Source of the DNA: Pseudomonas zanjanensis
Lineage (GTDB): Bacteria > Pseudomonadota > Gammaproteobacteria > Pseudomonadales > Pseudomonadaceae
Reading direction: 5' to 3'
Length of the DNA stretch: 64,000 nucleotides
Assembly: GCF_014268745.2 (NCBI RefSeq)
Contig: NZ_JABWRB020000001.1
Span: 1,736,001-1,800,000, forward strand
Below the pieces are notes generated by a model that was given only the letters and a program-made list of their open reading frames with translations, had not been told where the DNA came from and did not search any database. The position numbers and the translations under genes were made by a program. Positions 18,393-26,631 of the stretch are shown one piece after another. Positions within the stretch are counted from its first letter, which is position 1, and the number at the start of each line of letters is the position of its first letter.

Positions 18393-18464
18393 ATGTGGAC
18401 TAAACCCGCGTACACCGACCTGCGTATCGGCTTTGAAGTGACGATGTACTTCGCCAACCGATGA
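18393..18464 (+). CDS. pqqA: PqqA, precursor peptide of coenzyme PQQ (stand-alone copy)
   Basis: A 23-codon gene preceded by AGGAAAG. The peptide starts [15 protein letters not shown] and continues VTMYFANR. Glu15 and Tyr19, separated by three residues (EVTMY), are the two residues that PqqE/PqqD and later enzymes join into PQQ, and the MW(T/K)KPA start and DLR-GFEVTMY core match PqqA exactly. No pqqB-E genes are within the window, so it must use PQQ machinery encoded elsewhere. It lies between the aldehyde dehydrogenase and ercA genes; a stable hairpin begins 8 nt after its stop. Upstream at 18311-18327 is an inverted repeat TCGAA-N7-TTCGA. Confidence 0.93.
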
Positions 18465-18471
18465 GTGCCGG

Positions 18472-18496
18472 CCTGGCCTGAGGCGTTCAGGCCGGG
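18472..18496 (+). promoter_or_regulatory. Hairpin between pqqA and ercA
   Basis: CCTGGCCTGA-GGCGT-TCAGGCCGGG forms a 10-bp stem with one G-T pair. No U-run follows, so it probably stabilises or partly terminates the pqqA transcript, lowering ercA relative to pqqA. That effect is inferred. Confidence 0.5.
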
Positions 18497-18575
18497 CTAC
18501 CCCATTGGTCTGATTGCAATCACGGTGGGATGCTTTAGGCTCAAGGTATTCCAGACAATAACAACAGGCTTACCG

Positions 18576-19754
18576 ATGAGCCACGTCACTGAAAAGATGA
18601 GCCTCAGCCCGCTGCGCAAGTTCGTGTCCCCTGAAATCATGTTCGGTGCCGGTTGTCGGCACAATGTCGGCAACTACGCCAAGACTTTCGGCGCGCGCAA
18701 AGTGCTGATCGTCACCGATCCCGGGGTCATCGCCGCCGGTTGGGTGGCGGACGTCGAAGCCAGCCTCCAGGCCCAAGGTATCGATTACTGCATCTACAGC
18801 GCGGTCTCGCCCAATCCCCGGGTCGAGGAAGTGATGCTCGGCGCTGACCTGTACCGGGAAAACCATTGCGATGTCATCGTCGCGGTGGGCGGTGGCAGCC
18901 CGATGGATTGCGGCAAAGGCATCGGCATTGTCGTCGCCCACGGCCGCAACATCCTCGAGTTCGAAGGCGTCGATACCCTGCACGTGCCCAGCCCGCCACT
19001 GATCTTGATTCCCACCACGGCGGGGACGTCGGCGGACGTGTCGCAGTTCGTGATCATCTCCAACCAGCAAGAACGCATGAAGTTTTCCATCGTCAGCAAG
19101 GCGGCGGTGCCGGACGTGTCGTTGATCGACCCGGAAACCACCCTGAGCATGGACCCGTTCCTGTCCGCCTGTACCGGCATCGACGCCCTGGTGCATGCCA
19201 TCGAGGCCTTCGTGTCCACCGGCCACGGTCCGTTGACCGACCCCCATGCGCTGGAAGCCATGCGCCTGATCAACAACCACCTAGTGCAGATGATCGCCAA
19301 CCCGGCGGACGTCGCCCTGCGGGAAAAAATCATGTTGGGCAGCATGCAGGCCGGGTTGGCGTTCTCCAACGCGATCCTCGGGGCGGTGCATGCGATGTCC
19401 CACAGCCTGGGCGGTTTCCTCGACTTGCCCCATGGCTTGTGCAACGCGGTATTGGTGGAGCATGTGGTGGCGTTCAACTACAACTCGGCACCGGAGCGTT
19501 TCAAGGTGATTGCCGAGACCCTGGGCATCGATTGCCGGGGGCTCAATCACCGGCAGATCCGCGGCCGGCTGGTGGAGCACCTGATTGCCCTCAAGCGCAC
19601 CATCGGTTTCCACGAGACCCTGGGCTTGCACGGTGTCAGCACGTCGGACATTCCGTTCCTGTCGCAACATGCGATGCACGACCCGTGCATCCTCACCAAC
19701 CCTCGGGAGTCGAGCCAGCGGGATGTCGAGGTCGTCTATGGCGAAGCCCTCTGA
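18576..19754 (+). CDS. ercA: Iron-containing alcohol dehydrogenase family protein (ErcA-like)
   Basis: A 392-residue group III Fe-type alcohol dehydrogenase: VAVGGGSPMDCGKG for NAD(P) binding, PTTAGTSADVSQF, and the metal-ligand region GAVHAMSHSLGGFLDLPHG, preceded by Asp in CTGIDALVHAIEAF. Fe-ADHs usually interconvert alcohols and aldehydes, but in P. aeruginosa ErcA is part of the regulatory network of ethanol oxidation together with the sensor ErcS. Here its 3' end overlaps the hybrid kinase gene by 17 nt, which supports a joint signalling role. The start at 18576 was chosen because it gives MSHVTEKMSLSPLRKF; an A-rich ACAATAACAACAGG precedes it. Confidence 0.9.
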   Translation: MSHVTEKMSLSPLRKFVSPEIMFGAGCRHNVGNYAKTFGARKVLIVTDPGVIAAGWVADVEASLQAQGIDYCIYSAVSPNPRVEEVMLGADLYRENHCDVIVAVGGGSPMDCGKGIGIVVAHGRNILEFEGVDTLHVPSPPLILIPTTAGTSADVSQFVIISNQQERMKFSIVSKAAVPDVSLIDPETTLSMDPFLSACTGIDALVHAIEAFVSTGHGPLTDPHALEAMRLINNHLVQMIANPADVALREKIMLGSMQAGLAFSNAILGAVHAMSHSLGGFLDLPHGLCNAVLVEHVVAFNYNSAPERFKVIAETLGIDCRGLNHRQIRGRLVEHLIALKRTIGFHETLGLHGVSTSDIPFLSQHAMHDPCILTNPRESSQRDVEVVYGEAL

Positions 19755-21108
19755 CGAGCAGCAAAAAGCCCTGGCCGGGCTGCTGGGGCTGGGCAATCAC
19801 TCGACGCGCAAGAGTCACTACCCGGAACTGACGGCCCGTCTCGATGAGCTGGAACAGGCCCGCAAACACCTGCAACAACTCAATGACCAACTCGAGCAAC
19901 GGGTGGCCGAGCGCACCGATGCGTTGCTGGAAGCCAACCACAACCTGCAGCAGCAGATTGCCCAGCGCGAGCAAATAGAGCAGCAATTGCGCGATGCCCG
20001 GGATGTCGCCCAGGCCGCCAACCGCAGCAAGGACAAGTACCTGGCCGCCGCCAGCCATGATCTGTTGCAGCCCCTCAACGCGGCCCGCCTGCTGATCGCC
20101 ACCTTGCGTGAACGCCAGTTGCCTGCCGCCGAGCACGTGCTGGTGGAACGCACTCATCAAGCGCTCGAAGGGGCCGAAGACCTGCTCACTGACCTGCTGG
20201 ACATTTCCCGGCTCGACCAGGCCGCCGTCAAGCCCGACCTGGCGCCGTATCGGCTGGATGAGCTGCTGGGGCCGCTGGTGTCGGAGTTTCAATCGGTGGC
20301 CGGTGCCGCCGGGTTGGAGCTGCGGGTGCGGTTTGGCGACGAAGCGGTGCTGACCGACCTGCGATTGATCAGCCGTATCCTGCGCAACCTGCTGAGCAAT
20401 GCCTGCCGCTACACCAATCAAGGCGGCATTCTCCTGGCGGCCAGACGTCGGGGAGGGCGCCTGAGCCTGGAAGTCTGGGACACGGGACGGGGCATCGCGG
20501 CCGATTGCCTGGAGTCGATTTTCCTTGAGTTCAACCAACTGGACGTCGGCCGGGCGGCGGATCGCAAAGGCGTGGGCCTGGGGTTGGCGATCGTCGAACG
20601 CATCGCCCATATCCTCGGTTACCGGGTACAGGTGCGTTCGCGGCCGGGGCGGGGCTCGGTGTTCAGCATCGAGGTGCCGCTGTCCAGTGAAAAACCGCAA
20701 CCCGTGTCCCAGGCCCCGGCCCAGGCGGTCGTCGGCAACCCACTGCCGGGGCGGCGTTTGTTGGTGATCGACAATGAACTGAGCATCTTGCAAAGCATGG
20801 CCGCGCTGTTGGGGCAATGGGGTTGCGAGGTGTTGACCGCCACCGACGAGGCGGGCGCCATTGACGTGCTGCGAAACCGCGCGCCGGAGTTGATCCTGGC
20901 GGATTTTCACCTGGATCATGGTGTCGTCGGCTGTGAAGTGGTCAAGCACCTGCGCGAGCATTTCCACCAGGCAATCCCGGCGGTCATCATCACCGCCGAC
21001 CGCAGCGACCAGTGCCGCCGCGCCCTGCGCAAGCTGGATGCTCCGTTGCTCAACAAACCGGTCAAGCCTGGCAAGTTGCGGGCGGTGTTGAGTCAGATCC
21101 TCGGATAG
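19738..21108 (+). CDS. ercS: Hybrid sensor histidine kinase (ErcS/PedS1-like)
   Basis: A 456-residue soluble hybrid kinase without a membrane segment. Residues ~30-100 are a coiled coil (LTARLDELEQARKHLQQLNDQLEQRV), the H-box is AAASHDLLQPLNA with His107, the ATPase has LLSNACRYTN (N-box), WDTGRGI (G1) and KGVGLGLAIV (G2), and a C-terminal receiver has the phospho-acceptor near D389 in LADFHLDH and Lys in LNKPVKPGK. No PAS domain is evident in this version. The start overlaps ercA by 17 nt. The receiver resembles that of the partial kinase at window start, so the cluster is bracketed by two related hybrid kinases that may both feed ErbR; the phosphorelay route is inferred. Confidence 0.88.
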   Translation: MAKPSDEQQKALAGLLGLGNHSTRKSHYPELTARLDELEQARKHLQQLNDQLEQRVAERTDALLEANHNLQQQIAQREQIEQQLRDARDVAQAANRSKDKYLAAASHDLLQPLNAARLLIATLRERQLPAAEHVLVERTHQALEGAEDLLTDLLDISRLDQAAVKPDLAPYRLDELLGPLVSEFQSVAGAAGLELRVRFGDEAVLTDLRLISRILRNLLSNACRYTNQGGILLAARRRGGRLSLEVWDTGRGIAADCLESIFLEFNQLDVGRAADRKGVGLGLAIVERIAHILGYRVQVRSRPGRGSVFSIEVPLSSEKPQPVSQAPAQAVVGNPLPGRRLLVIDNELSILQSMAALLGQWGCEVLTATDEAGAIDVLRNRAPELILADFHLDHGVVGCEVVKHLREHFHQAIPAVIITADRSDQCRRALRKLDAPLLNKPVKPGKLRAVLSQILG

Positions 21109-21522
21109 GTTGGCGCTGTAGGAGTTGCGTAGGAGCTCCTACACGGGTCACGCACAGTTCCTACGCGAATGGTTACCAGGGCCATTAAAATGCCGTCATT
21201 TGGTCGGCGTTTTTGCCAAGAATGTAAAAATGCGCTTCGGTCTGTTTATTTCCTTATGTAAACTCCCCCCGCTGCGACAATCGGGCACGGCCACGCCAGG
21301 CCCGATGAGCACCGTTTGCAGCGTCCCTCACCCAGCTGAAGCCAAGACCTACAAGAAGTCAGCGCCGGAGAGACATAAACGAGAGGCCGACGAATATGCT
21401 CGGCCCTGTAGGTCCATCCTCCAGTCCGTCTCGATCCATCCCCCAGCATTGCTGGCCGTGGATGTGATCTATCCTTGATCAGGACCGGTGGACGGAATGG
21501 CGTTCATCCTAGGGATACACAC
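21109..21522. other. Intergenic region before mqo; no convincing gene
   Basis: It contains the 14-bp palindrome GTAGGAGCTCCTAC at 21129-21142 and an inverted repeat TCGGGC-N13-GCCCGA at 21281-21305. An AT-richer stretch at 21185-21260 probably holds the mqo promoter. A 117-codon open frame here (21125-21478) shows no recognisable protein features and has no clear ribosome site. Confidence 0.5.
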
Positions 21523-23166
21523 ATGTTGAAGAAAACACACACGGCGCTACTGGGCCTGGCGATGGCGATGGGTCTTGCGACCACGCACGCCGCCGAGCCA
21601 AAAAAAGTGGATGTCTTGCTCATTGGTGGGGGCATCATGAGCTCGACTCTCGGCGTCTGGCTCAATGAGCTGGAGCCGGGCTGGACCATGGAAATGGTCG
21701 AGCGCCTGGACGGTGTTGCCGAAGAGAGTTCCAACGGTTGGAACAATGCCGGTACTGGTCACTCTGCACTGGCCGAGCTGAACTACACGCCGGAAGACAA
21801 GAATGGCAAGGTCGAGATCGTCAAGGCCATCGAGATCAACGAAGCGTTCCAGATCTCCCGTCAGTTCTGGTCCTGGCAGGTCAAGAACGGTGTGCTGAAG
21901 AACCCGCGCTCGTTCATTAACTCCACGCCGCACATGAGCTTCGTCTGGGGTGATGACAACATCGCGTTCCTGAAGAAGCGCTACGAAGCGCTCCAGGCCA
22001 GCCCGTTGTTCGCCGGCATGCAGTATTCCGAAGACCCTGCACAGATCAGCAAGTGGGTTCCGCTGATGATGCAAGGGCGTGACCCGAGCCAGAAAGTCGC
22101 GGCCACCTGGAGCCCGTTGGGTACTGACGTGAATTTCGGCGAAATCACCCGCCAGTTCGCGACTTACCTGCAAACCAAGCCGAACTTCTCCCTCAAGCTG
22201 TCCAGCGAAGTGGAAGAAATCACCCGCAACGAAGACGGCACCTGGCGCGTTTCGTACACGAACCTGAAAGACGGTACCGAAACCGAGACCGACGCCAAGT
22301 TCGTGTTCATCGGCGCTGGCGGCGGTGCGTTGCACCTGCTGCAGAAGTCCGACATCCCGGAAGCGCGTGAATACGCCGGTTTCCCGGTAGGTGGTTCGTT
22401 CCTGGTCACCGAAAACCCGACCGTCGCCCAACTGCACCTGGCGAAGGCGTATGGCAAGGCTTCGGTGGGCGCACCGCCGATGTCGGTTCCGCACTTGGAC
22501 ACCCGTGTGCTCGATGGCAAGCGCGTGATCCTGTTTGGCCCGTTCGCAACGTTCTCCACCAAGTTCCTGAAGAACGGTTCGTACTTCGACCTGCTGACCA
22601 GCACCACCACCCACAACGTGTGGCCGATGACCAAGGTCGGTATCGAACAGTACCCACTGGTCGAGTACCTGGCCGGCCAACTGATGCTGTCGGACGAAGA
22701 CCGCTTCAACGCGCTGAAAGAGTACTTCCCGGACGCCAAGCAGGAAGACTGGCGCCTGTGGCAGGCCGGCCAGCGCGTGCAGATCATCAAGCGTGACGAA
22801 GAGAAGGGCGGCGTGCTGAAACTCGGCACCGAAGTGGTCGCGTCCCAGGACGGCAGCATCGCCGGCCTGCTGGGCGCCTCGCCAGGCGCCTCGACTGCCG
22901 CACCGATCATGCTGACCGTGCTTGAGAAGGTCTTCAAGGACAAGGTCGCCAGCCCGGCCTGGCAGGAAAAACTGCGCCAGATCGTGCCGAGCTACGGCAC
23001 CAAGCTCAACGATAGCCCTGAGCGCGTAGCCCAGGAATGGGCGTACACCAGCGAAGTCCTGCAACTGGACACACCGCCGCTGATCGGCAAGCCTGGCGCC
23101 CCCGTGGCACCGGCCAAGCCGGGCGCTGCTCCGGAGGCCAATCCAGCGGCTGACATGGCGCTGTAA
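21523..23166 (+). CDS. mqo: Malate:quinone oxidoreductase
   Basis: A 547-residue FAD enzyme that oxidises malate to oxaloacetate and reduces ubiquinone. After a hydrophobic N-terminus ([23 protein letters not shown]) comes the dinucleotide-binding [19 protein letters not shown], then [24 protein letters not shown], typical of Mqo. The body matches the ~500-residue family; the extras are the signal-like leader with an AxA cleavage site and a Pro/Ala-rich tail ([18 protein letters not shown]). A strong terminator follows. Downstream of the alcohol cluster it stands alone with its own promoter. It would help feed carbon from C2 growth through the TCA cycle, but this link is only positional. Confidence 0.95.
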   Translation: MLKKTHTALLGLAMAMGLATTHAAEPKKVDVLLIGGGIMSSTLGVWLNELEPGWTMEMVERLDGVAEESSNGWNNAGTGHSALAELNYTPEDKNGKVEIVKAIEINEAFQISRQFWSWQVKNGVLKNPRSFINSTPHMSFVWGDDNIAFLKKRYEALQASPLFAGMQYSEDPAQISKWVPLMMQGRDPSQKVAATWSPLGTDVNFGEITRQFATYLQTKPNFSLKLSSEVEEITRNEDGTWRVSYTNLKDGTETETDAKFVFIGAGGGALHLLQKSDIPEAREYAGFPVGGSFLVTENPTVAQLHLAKAYGKASVGAPPMSVPHLDTRVLDGKRVILFGPFATFSTKFLKNGSYFDLLTSTTTHNVWPMTKVGIEQYPLVEYLAGQLMLSDEDRFNALKEYFPDAKQEDWRLWQAGQRVQIIKRDEEKGGVLKLGTEVVASQDGSIAGLLGASPGASTAAPIMLTVLEKVFKDKVASPAWQEKLRQIVPSYGTKLNDSPERVAQEWAYTSEVLQLDTPPLIGKPGAPVAPAKPGAAPEANPAADMAL

Positions 23167-23190
23167 GCCGGACGCTGTCTGAAGTCGTAC

Positions 23191-23222
23191 AAAAAACGCC
23201 GCTCAAATGAGCGGCGTTTTTA
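23191..23222 (+). terminator. Rho-independent terminator of mqo
   Basis: A-run, stem CGCCGCTCA / TGAGCGGCG with a 2-base loop region, then TTTTTT: a classical bidirectional-looking terminator 25 nt after the mqo stop. Confidence 0.92.
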
Positions 23223-23246
23223 TTGGGCGCTCGGTTAACCCCTAAT

Positions 23247-23333
23247 GTGGGAGCGGGCTTGCTCGCGATGGCGATTCATCTGAACAGGTGATGTTGGATG
23301 TGCCGCCGTTATCGCGAGCAGGCTCGCTCCCAC
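23247..23333. repeat. Family A REP inverted repeat
   Basis: GTGGGAGCGGGCTTGCTCGC with its complement on the right; lies after the mqo terminator. Confidence 0.85.
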
Positions 23334-23379
23334 AGGGGGCAGACTTGACCACAAGCCTTCTATTCGCCGCGAATCCCTT

Positions 23380-23410
23380 GTGGGAGCGAGCCTGCTCGCG
23401 ATAGCGGTGG
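23380..23410. repeat. Single REP half (family A)
   Basis: One GTGGGAGCGAGCCTGCTCGC arm without a partner, ending 12 nt before the Rrf2 gene's stop. Confidence 0.75.
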
Positions 23411-23421
23411 GCCCGCCAACA

Positions 23422-23889
23422 TCAATGCCCGATCTGCGAAAGGTCTGCCCCATCCTCTGCGCACACCTGTCGAAACCGCGCGTCAAAATCCTCCGCCAAC
23501 TGCGCCAGGGTAATTGCTCCCAAACGCTTGAGCAGCAACGCCTGGGCCTCATCGAACGCATCCGTCAGCGCGCCATTCACTGCCTGTTCCACCAGGCATT
23601 GCGGATGATCGGTGGACAGGCCAATGGCGAAGATCGACGTGCTGCCCAAGGCTTGGTGGATGTCCAGCAAGGTCATCTCCGACAGCGGCTTGCTCAAGGT
23701 CCAGCCGCCACGATGGCCTTTTTCCGACGTGACATACCCCTGTTCCTTGAGCAGCGCCATGGTCCGGCGCACCACCACCGGGTTGGTGCCCAGCATTTGC
23801 GCGAGGGTGTCGGACGTGGCCGATTGTTGGTGGCGATCCATGTGGATCAAAACGTGGAGCATGCGGGACAGGCGGGTGTCGGTTCTCAT
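23422..23889 (-). CDS. Rrf2-family transcriptional regulator
   Basis: A 155-residue winged-helix protein of the Rrf2 family: MRTDTRLSRMLHVLIHM at the start, recognition region SDTLAQMLGTNPVVVRRTMALLKEQGYV and wing SEKGHRGGWTLSKP. Only two cysteines are present (PQC and QVC in the C-terminal half), so the three-Cys iron-sulfur site of IscR/NsrR is missing; it is closer to the YwnA-like group. It is divergent from a thioredoxin-reductase-like gene, and the inverted repeat GTAA-N9-TTAC lies between. An ATG further upstream would extend over that operator and add unrelated residues, so the start at 23889 is preferred. Confidence 0.88.
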   Translation of the reverse strand: MRTDTRLSRMLHVLIHMDRHQQSATSDTLAQMLGTNPVVVRRTMALLKEQGYVTSEKGHRGGWTLSKPLSEMTLLDIHQALGSTSIFAIGLSTDHPQCLVEQAVNGALTDAFDEAQALLLKRLGAITLAQLAEDFDARFRQVCAEDGADLSQIGH

Positions 23890-23934
23890 GAGCGTTGCAG
23901 CGTTCCGTGGCGAAGACCGGCCCGAGTATCGCCT

Positions 23935-23951
23935 GTAATTGCAAAAGTTAC
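23935..23951. promoter_or_regulatory. Candidate Rrf2 operator GTAATTGCAAAAGTTAC
   Basis: A 17-bp imperfect palindrome in the divergent intergenic region between the Rrf2 gene and the flavoprotein gene, suitable for autoregulation and control of the neighbour. Confidence 0.5.
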
Positions 23952-24034
23952 GAGATCGTTGACAGGCGCTTTTCAAGGAACTTACGATGTGTCGAGATTT
24001 CATCAATTCCGCCGGACCACCCAGGAGATTGATC

Positions 24035-24931
24035 ATGCACTACGACGTCATCATCGCAGGCGGCAGCTACGCCGGGATGTCCGCAGCCCTTCAATTGGCC
24101 CGTGCCCGCCGCAAAGTGCTGGTCATCGATGCCGGCCAGCGGCGCAACCGGTTCGCGGCCAGCGCCCATGGTTTTCTCGGACAGGATGGCCGCGCCCCCG
24201 GAGACATTGCCGATGATGCCCGCCGCCAGCTGTTGGCCTACCCGACGGTGGAATGGGTATCGGCTACCGCGAGCAAGGCCAGCCAGGAGGCGGGCGGCTT
24301 CCTCGTGGAGAGCCATGACGGGCAACGCTACAGCACCCAGCGGCTGTTGTTGGCCTCCGGGGTCATCGATGAGTTGCCCGACGTGGAAGGGCTGGCGCAG
24401 CGCTGGGGCAAAAGCGTCTTCCATTGTCCGTATTGCCACGGCTATGAACTGGAACAAGGTCCCATCGGGGTGTTGGCGACCTCGCCGATGTCGCTCCACC
24501 ATGCCTTGATGCTGCCTGATTGGGGGCCGACGACATTCTTCACCAATGGCGTGTTCGAGCCCGACCTTGAGCAACAGGACAGCCTGGCCCGACGCGGCGT
24601 AACCCTGGTGCCGGAGCGTGTCGAACGTATTGAAGGCGACCGGGCCGACGTGGTGCTGGCGGACGGACGGGTGATCGCCATTGACGGCTTGTTTGTCTTG
24701 CCACGCATCCAGGTGGCCGGTTCACTCGCGGCGTCCTTGGGCTGTGCTTTTGAAGACGGCCCGCTCGGGGCGTTCATCCAGGCCGACCCGATGACGCGTG
24801 CAACCAGCGTCCCGGGTGTTTTTGTCTGTGGCGATGCGGCGATGCCGTTCGGCTCAGTCGCGTTGGCGGTCGGCGATGGGGTGAGGGCGGGCTCCGGGGT
24901 GCATCGTTCGCTGATCTTCGATGCGCATTGA
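24035..24931 (+). CDS. Thioredoxin-reductase-like FAD-dependent oxidoreductase
   Basis: A 298-residue flavoprotein: FAD-binding YDVIIAGGSYAGMSAALQLA at the start, ATG-like segment LLLASGVIDELPD, redox pair CPYC in FHCPYCHGYEL near residue 131, and the C-terminal FAD motif GVFVCGDAAMPFGSV. In place of the usual GxGxxA NADPH motif after the CxxC it has IGVLATSPMSLHHALM, so NADPH binding is doubtful; similar proteins include dithiol oxidases of the GliT type as well as TrxR-like reductases. It is divergent from the Rrf2 regulator, its probable controller. The ATG at 24035 follows CAGGAG. Confidence 0.85.
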   Translation: MHYDVIIAGGSYAGMSAALQLARARRKVLVIDAGQRRNRFAASAHGFLGQDGRAPGDIADDARRQLLAYPTVEWVSATASKASQEAGGFLVESHDGQRYSTQRLLLASGVIDELPDVEGLAQRWGKSVFHCPYCHGYELEQGPIGVLATSPMSLHHALMLPDWGPTTFFTNGVFEPDLEQQDSLARRGVTLVPERVERIEGDRADVVLADGRVIAIDGLFVLPRIQVAGSLAASLGCAFEDGPLGAFIQADPMTRATSVPGVFVCGDAAMPFGSVALAVGDGVRAGSGVHRSLIFDAH

Positions 24932-24947
24932 AGCCGGCCCTTGAGCG

Positions 24948-26255
24948 TTATACCTGTACCGCGCCGGTTGCCACGGCAAAGGCAAGCATCACCAGGCTGA
25001 CGCCCCAGGCCCAGAAGAACGTATAGGTGATGTGCTTGCGCAGCTCCACCCCGGACAACGCCAGTGCTAGATAGACGCTGGGCACCACCGGGCTGATGGA
25101 AAAGCCAGTGTTCTCCCCGATCAGCATGGCCCGGGCCACGGCTTCGAGAGGAACACCCGCCGCGGCGGCCACGTCCTTGATCACCGGAAGCAGGGCGAAA
25201 TAATAGGCGTCCGGTGAAAAGATCATGCCCAGGGGCACGCCGAAGAAACCGACGATCACGTGCAGGTATTGGGCGGATCCCGCCGGCAGGATATCGATCA
25301 GTGCCAAGGCCATCCCGTCGGACATCTTCGCGCCGGAGAGCACGCCCAACAGGACGGCAGCGGCCATCATCACCAGGACCATTTGCAGCGCGTCGGCCGC
25401 ATGGGCCTTGAGGCGTTCGGCCTGGGCGTCCAGGGACGGGAAGTTCAAGGGCAGGGCGATGCCCAGTCCCACCATGAAACAGGCGTACAGGGGGAAAATA
25501 CCGGTGAACAGGCACACCAGGATCCCAGCGGTCAGCGCCACGTTCAGCCAGTAGCGCAGCTCTCGGGGCGAGAGGCTGAATTCCCGGTCCTGGGGTTGCA
25601 GGCCGTCGAGGTCGCACGTCGCCGCCGCCCCGAGGGACATCGGTTGGCGACGTTGGGCGCGCAGGCCCAATACGGTCGCGACCAGCAGCATGCACGCCAG
25701 GCCCACCATCTGCACCGGCAGCAATCCTAGCCACAACTGCGTGGCATCCAGCCCCGACACCGCGGCGGCCCGTGCGGTCGTGCCGCCCCAAGGGACCATA
25801 TTGATGACACCGGCGGTAGTGCCGACCAGGCACAACAGCATCGCTGGGCTCATGTTCAGGCGTTTGTACAAGGGCAGCAGGGCCGGGATGGTCAGCAAGA
25901 ACGTGGCGGCGCCGACGCCGTCGAGGTGAACCACCGACGTCACCAATACCGTTACCAACGCCACGGCCAACGGCTTGCCGCCCGTGCTGCGGATCAGCAG
26001 ATTGACCAACGGATCGAACAGTCCGCGGTCACGCATGATGCCGAAAAACAGGATGGCAAACAGAAACAGTGCGGCGGTCGGGGCCACTGTAATCAGGCCG
26101 GCCTTGATGAACTCGCCGATCTGTCCGAGATTGAAACCGGCCAGTAGGCAAACGACCACGGGAAGGGTGGTGAACGCCACGACCGGACTGATCCTGCGCA
26201 GCAATATCAAGCCGATGATGGCGAACATCATCAGGAAACCCAGGGTTGTAATCAT
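24948..26255 (-). CDS. CitMHS-family citrate/carboxylate:H+ symporter
   Basis: A 435-residue inner-membrane protein with about 12 hydrophobic helices (MITTLGFLMMFAIIGLILL at the N-terminus) and family motifs such as VTSVVHLDGVGAATFLLTIPALLPLYKRL and MVPWGGTTARAA. CitMHS carriers import metal-citrate complexes or related carboxylates. It is the third gene of an operon after the AtuA-like gene and its small partner, with LysR divergent, so the substrate is probably the acid handled by the AtuA-like protein. The leader shows CAACAATAAAAAGAGAGG, which combines a CA motif and the ribosome site. Confidence 0.88.
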   Translation of the reverse strand: MITTLGFLMMFAIIGLILLRRISPVVAFTTLPVVVCLLAGFNLGQIGEFIKAGLITVAPTAALFLFAILFFGIMRDRGLFDPLVNLLIRSTGGKPLAVALVTVLVTSVVHLDGVGAATFLLTIPALLPLYKRLNMSPAMLLCLVGTTAGVINMVPWGGTTARAAAVSGLDATQLWLGLLPVQMVGLACMLLVATVLGLRAQRRQPMSLGAAATCDLDGLQPQDREFSLSPRELRYWLNVALTAGILVCLFTGIFPLYACFMVGLGIALPLNFPSLDAQAERLKAHAADALQMVLVMMAAAVLLGVLSGAKMSDGMALALIDILPAGSAQYLHVIVGFFGVPLGMIFSPDAYYFALLPVIKDVAAAAGVPLEAVARAMLIGENTGFSISPVVPSVYLALALSGVELRKHITYTFFWAWGVSLVMLAFAVATGAVQV

Positions 26256-26262
26256 GTTGCAG

Positions 26263-26280
26263 CCTCTCTTTTTATTGTTG
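26263..26280 (-). promoter_or_regulatory. A-rich CA-type motif and ribosome site of the CitMHS gene
   Basis: Minus strand CAACAATAAAAAGAGAGG directly before the start at 26255; candidate Hfq/Crc target. Confidence 0.45.
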
Positions 26281-26307
26281 TCGGATGGTGCGCGGGCGGT
26301 GGCTCGG

Positions 26308-26631
26308 TCAGCCTTGCGGGCCTGGCAAACGCAAGGCCAGCAGCAGGTAACTCAGGCTTTTGCCGTGACGGTCAAGACCGCAACTGCGGTTCACCCCACC
26401 CTCCAGGGCGTCCTCAAGTACGAAATTCAATGCGTTCAGGTTCGGCAGCTCATAGCGATGCACCTTGGAGGGCTGGCGCGTCGCGAATTGCTCGGCCACC
26501 CGGGCGCAGGTCAGTTCCCGTAGCAGCCAGGGGTAGTGGGCAGGATCGTGGGGAAACAGGGCGATGCTGAGAATGTTGCCTTTGTCGCCAGCACGGGCAT
26601 GGGCATAGTCAGCGAGGGTGACCAGGTTCAT
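26308..26631 (-). CDS. Small AtuA-associated protein (AtuA-like ferredoxin-fold domain)
   Basis: A 107-residue protein: MNLVTLADYAHARAGDKGN at the start, then LFPHDPAHYPWLLRELT and VHRYELPNLNALNFVLEDALEGG. It corresponds to the C-terminal domain that in some AtuA/DUF1446 proteins is fused to the main part and in others, as here, is a separate gene immediately downstream. Its ATG overlaps the stop of the AtuA-like gene (TGATG), so equal production and a two-subunit complex are expected. A GTG nine bases upstream is possible but less well placed. The biochemical role is unknown. Confidence 0.8.
   Translation of the reverse strand: MNLVTLADYAHARAGDKGNILSIALFPHDPAHYPWLLRELTCARVAEQFATRQPSKVHRYELPNLNALNFVLEDALEGGVNRSCGLDRHGKSLSYLLLALRLPGPQG

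Noticed and set aside
21125..21478. 117-codon open frame before mqo
   Set aside because: No clear ribosome site, no domain or helix pattern, and it covers the probable promoter region.
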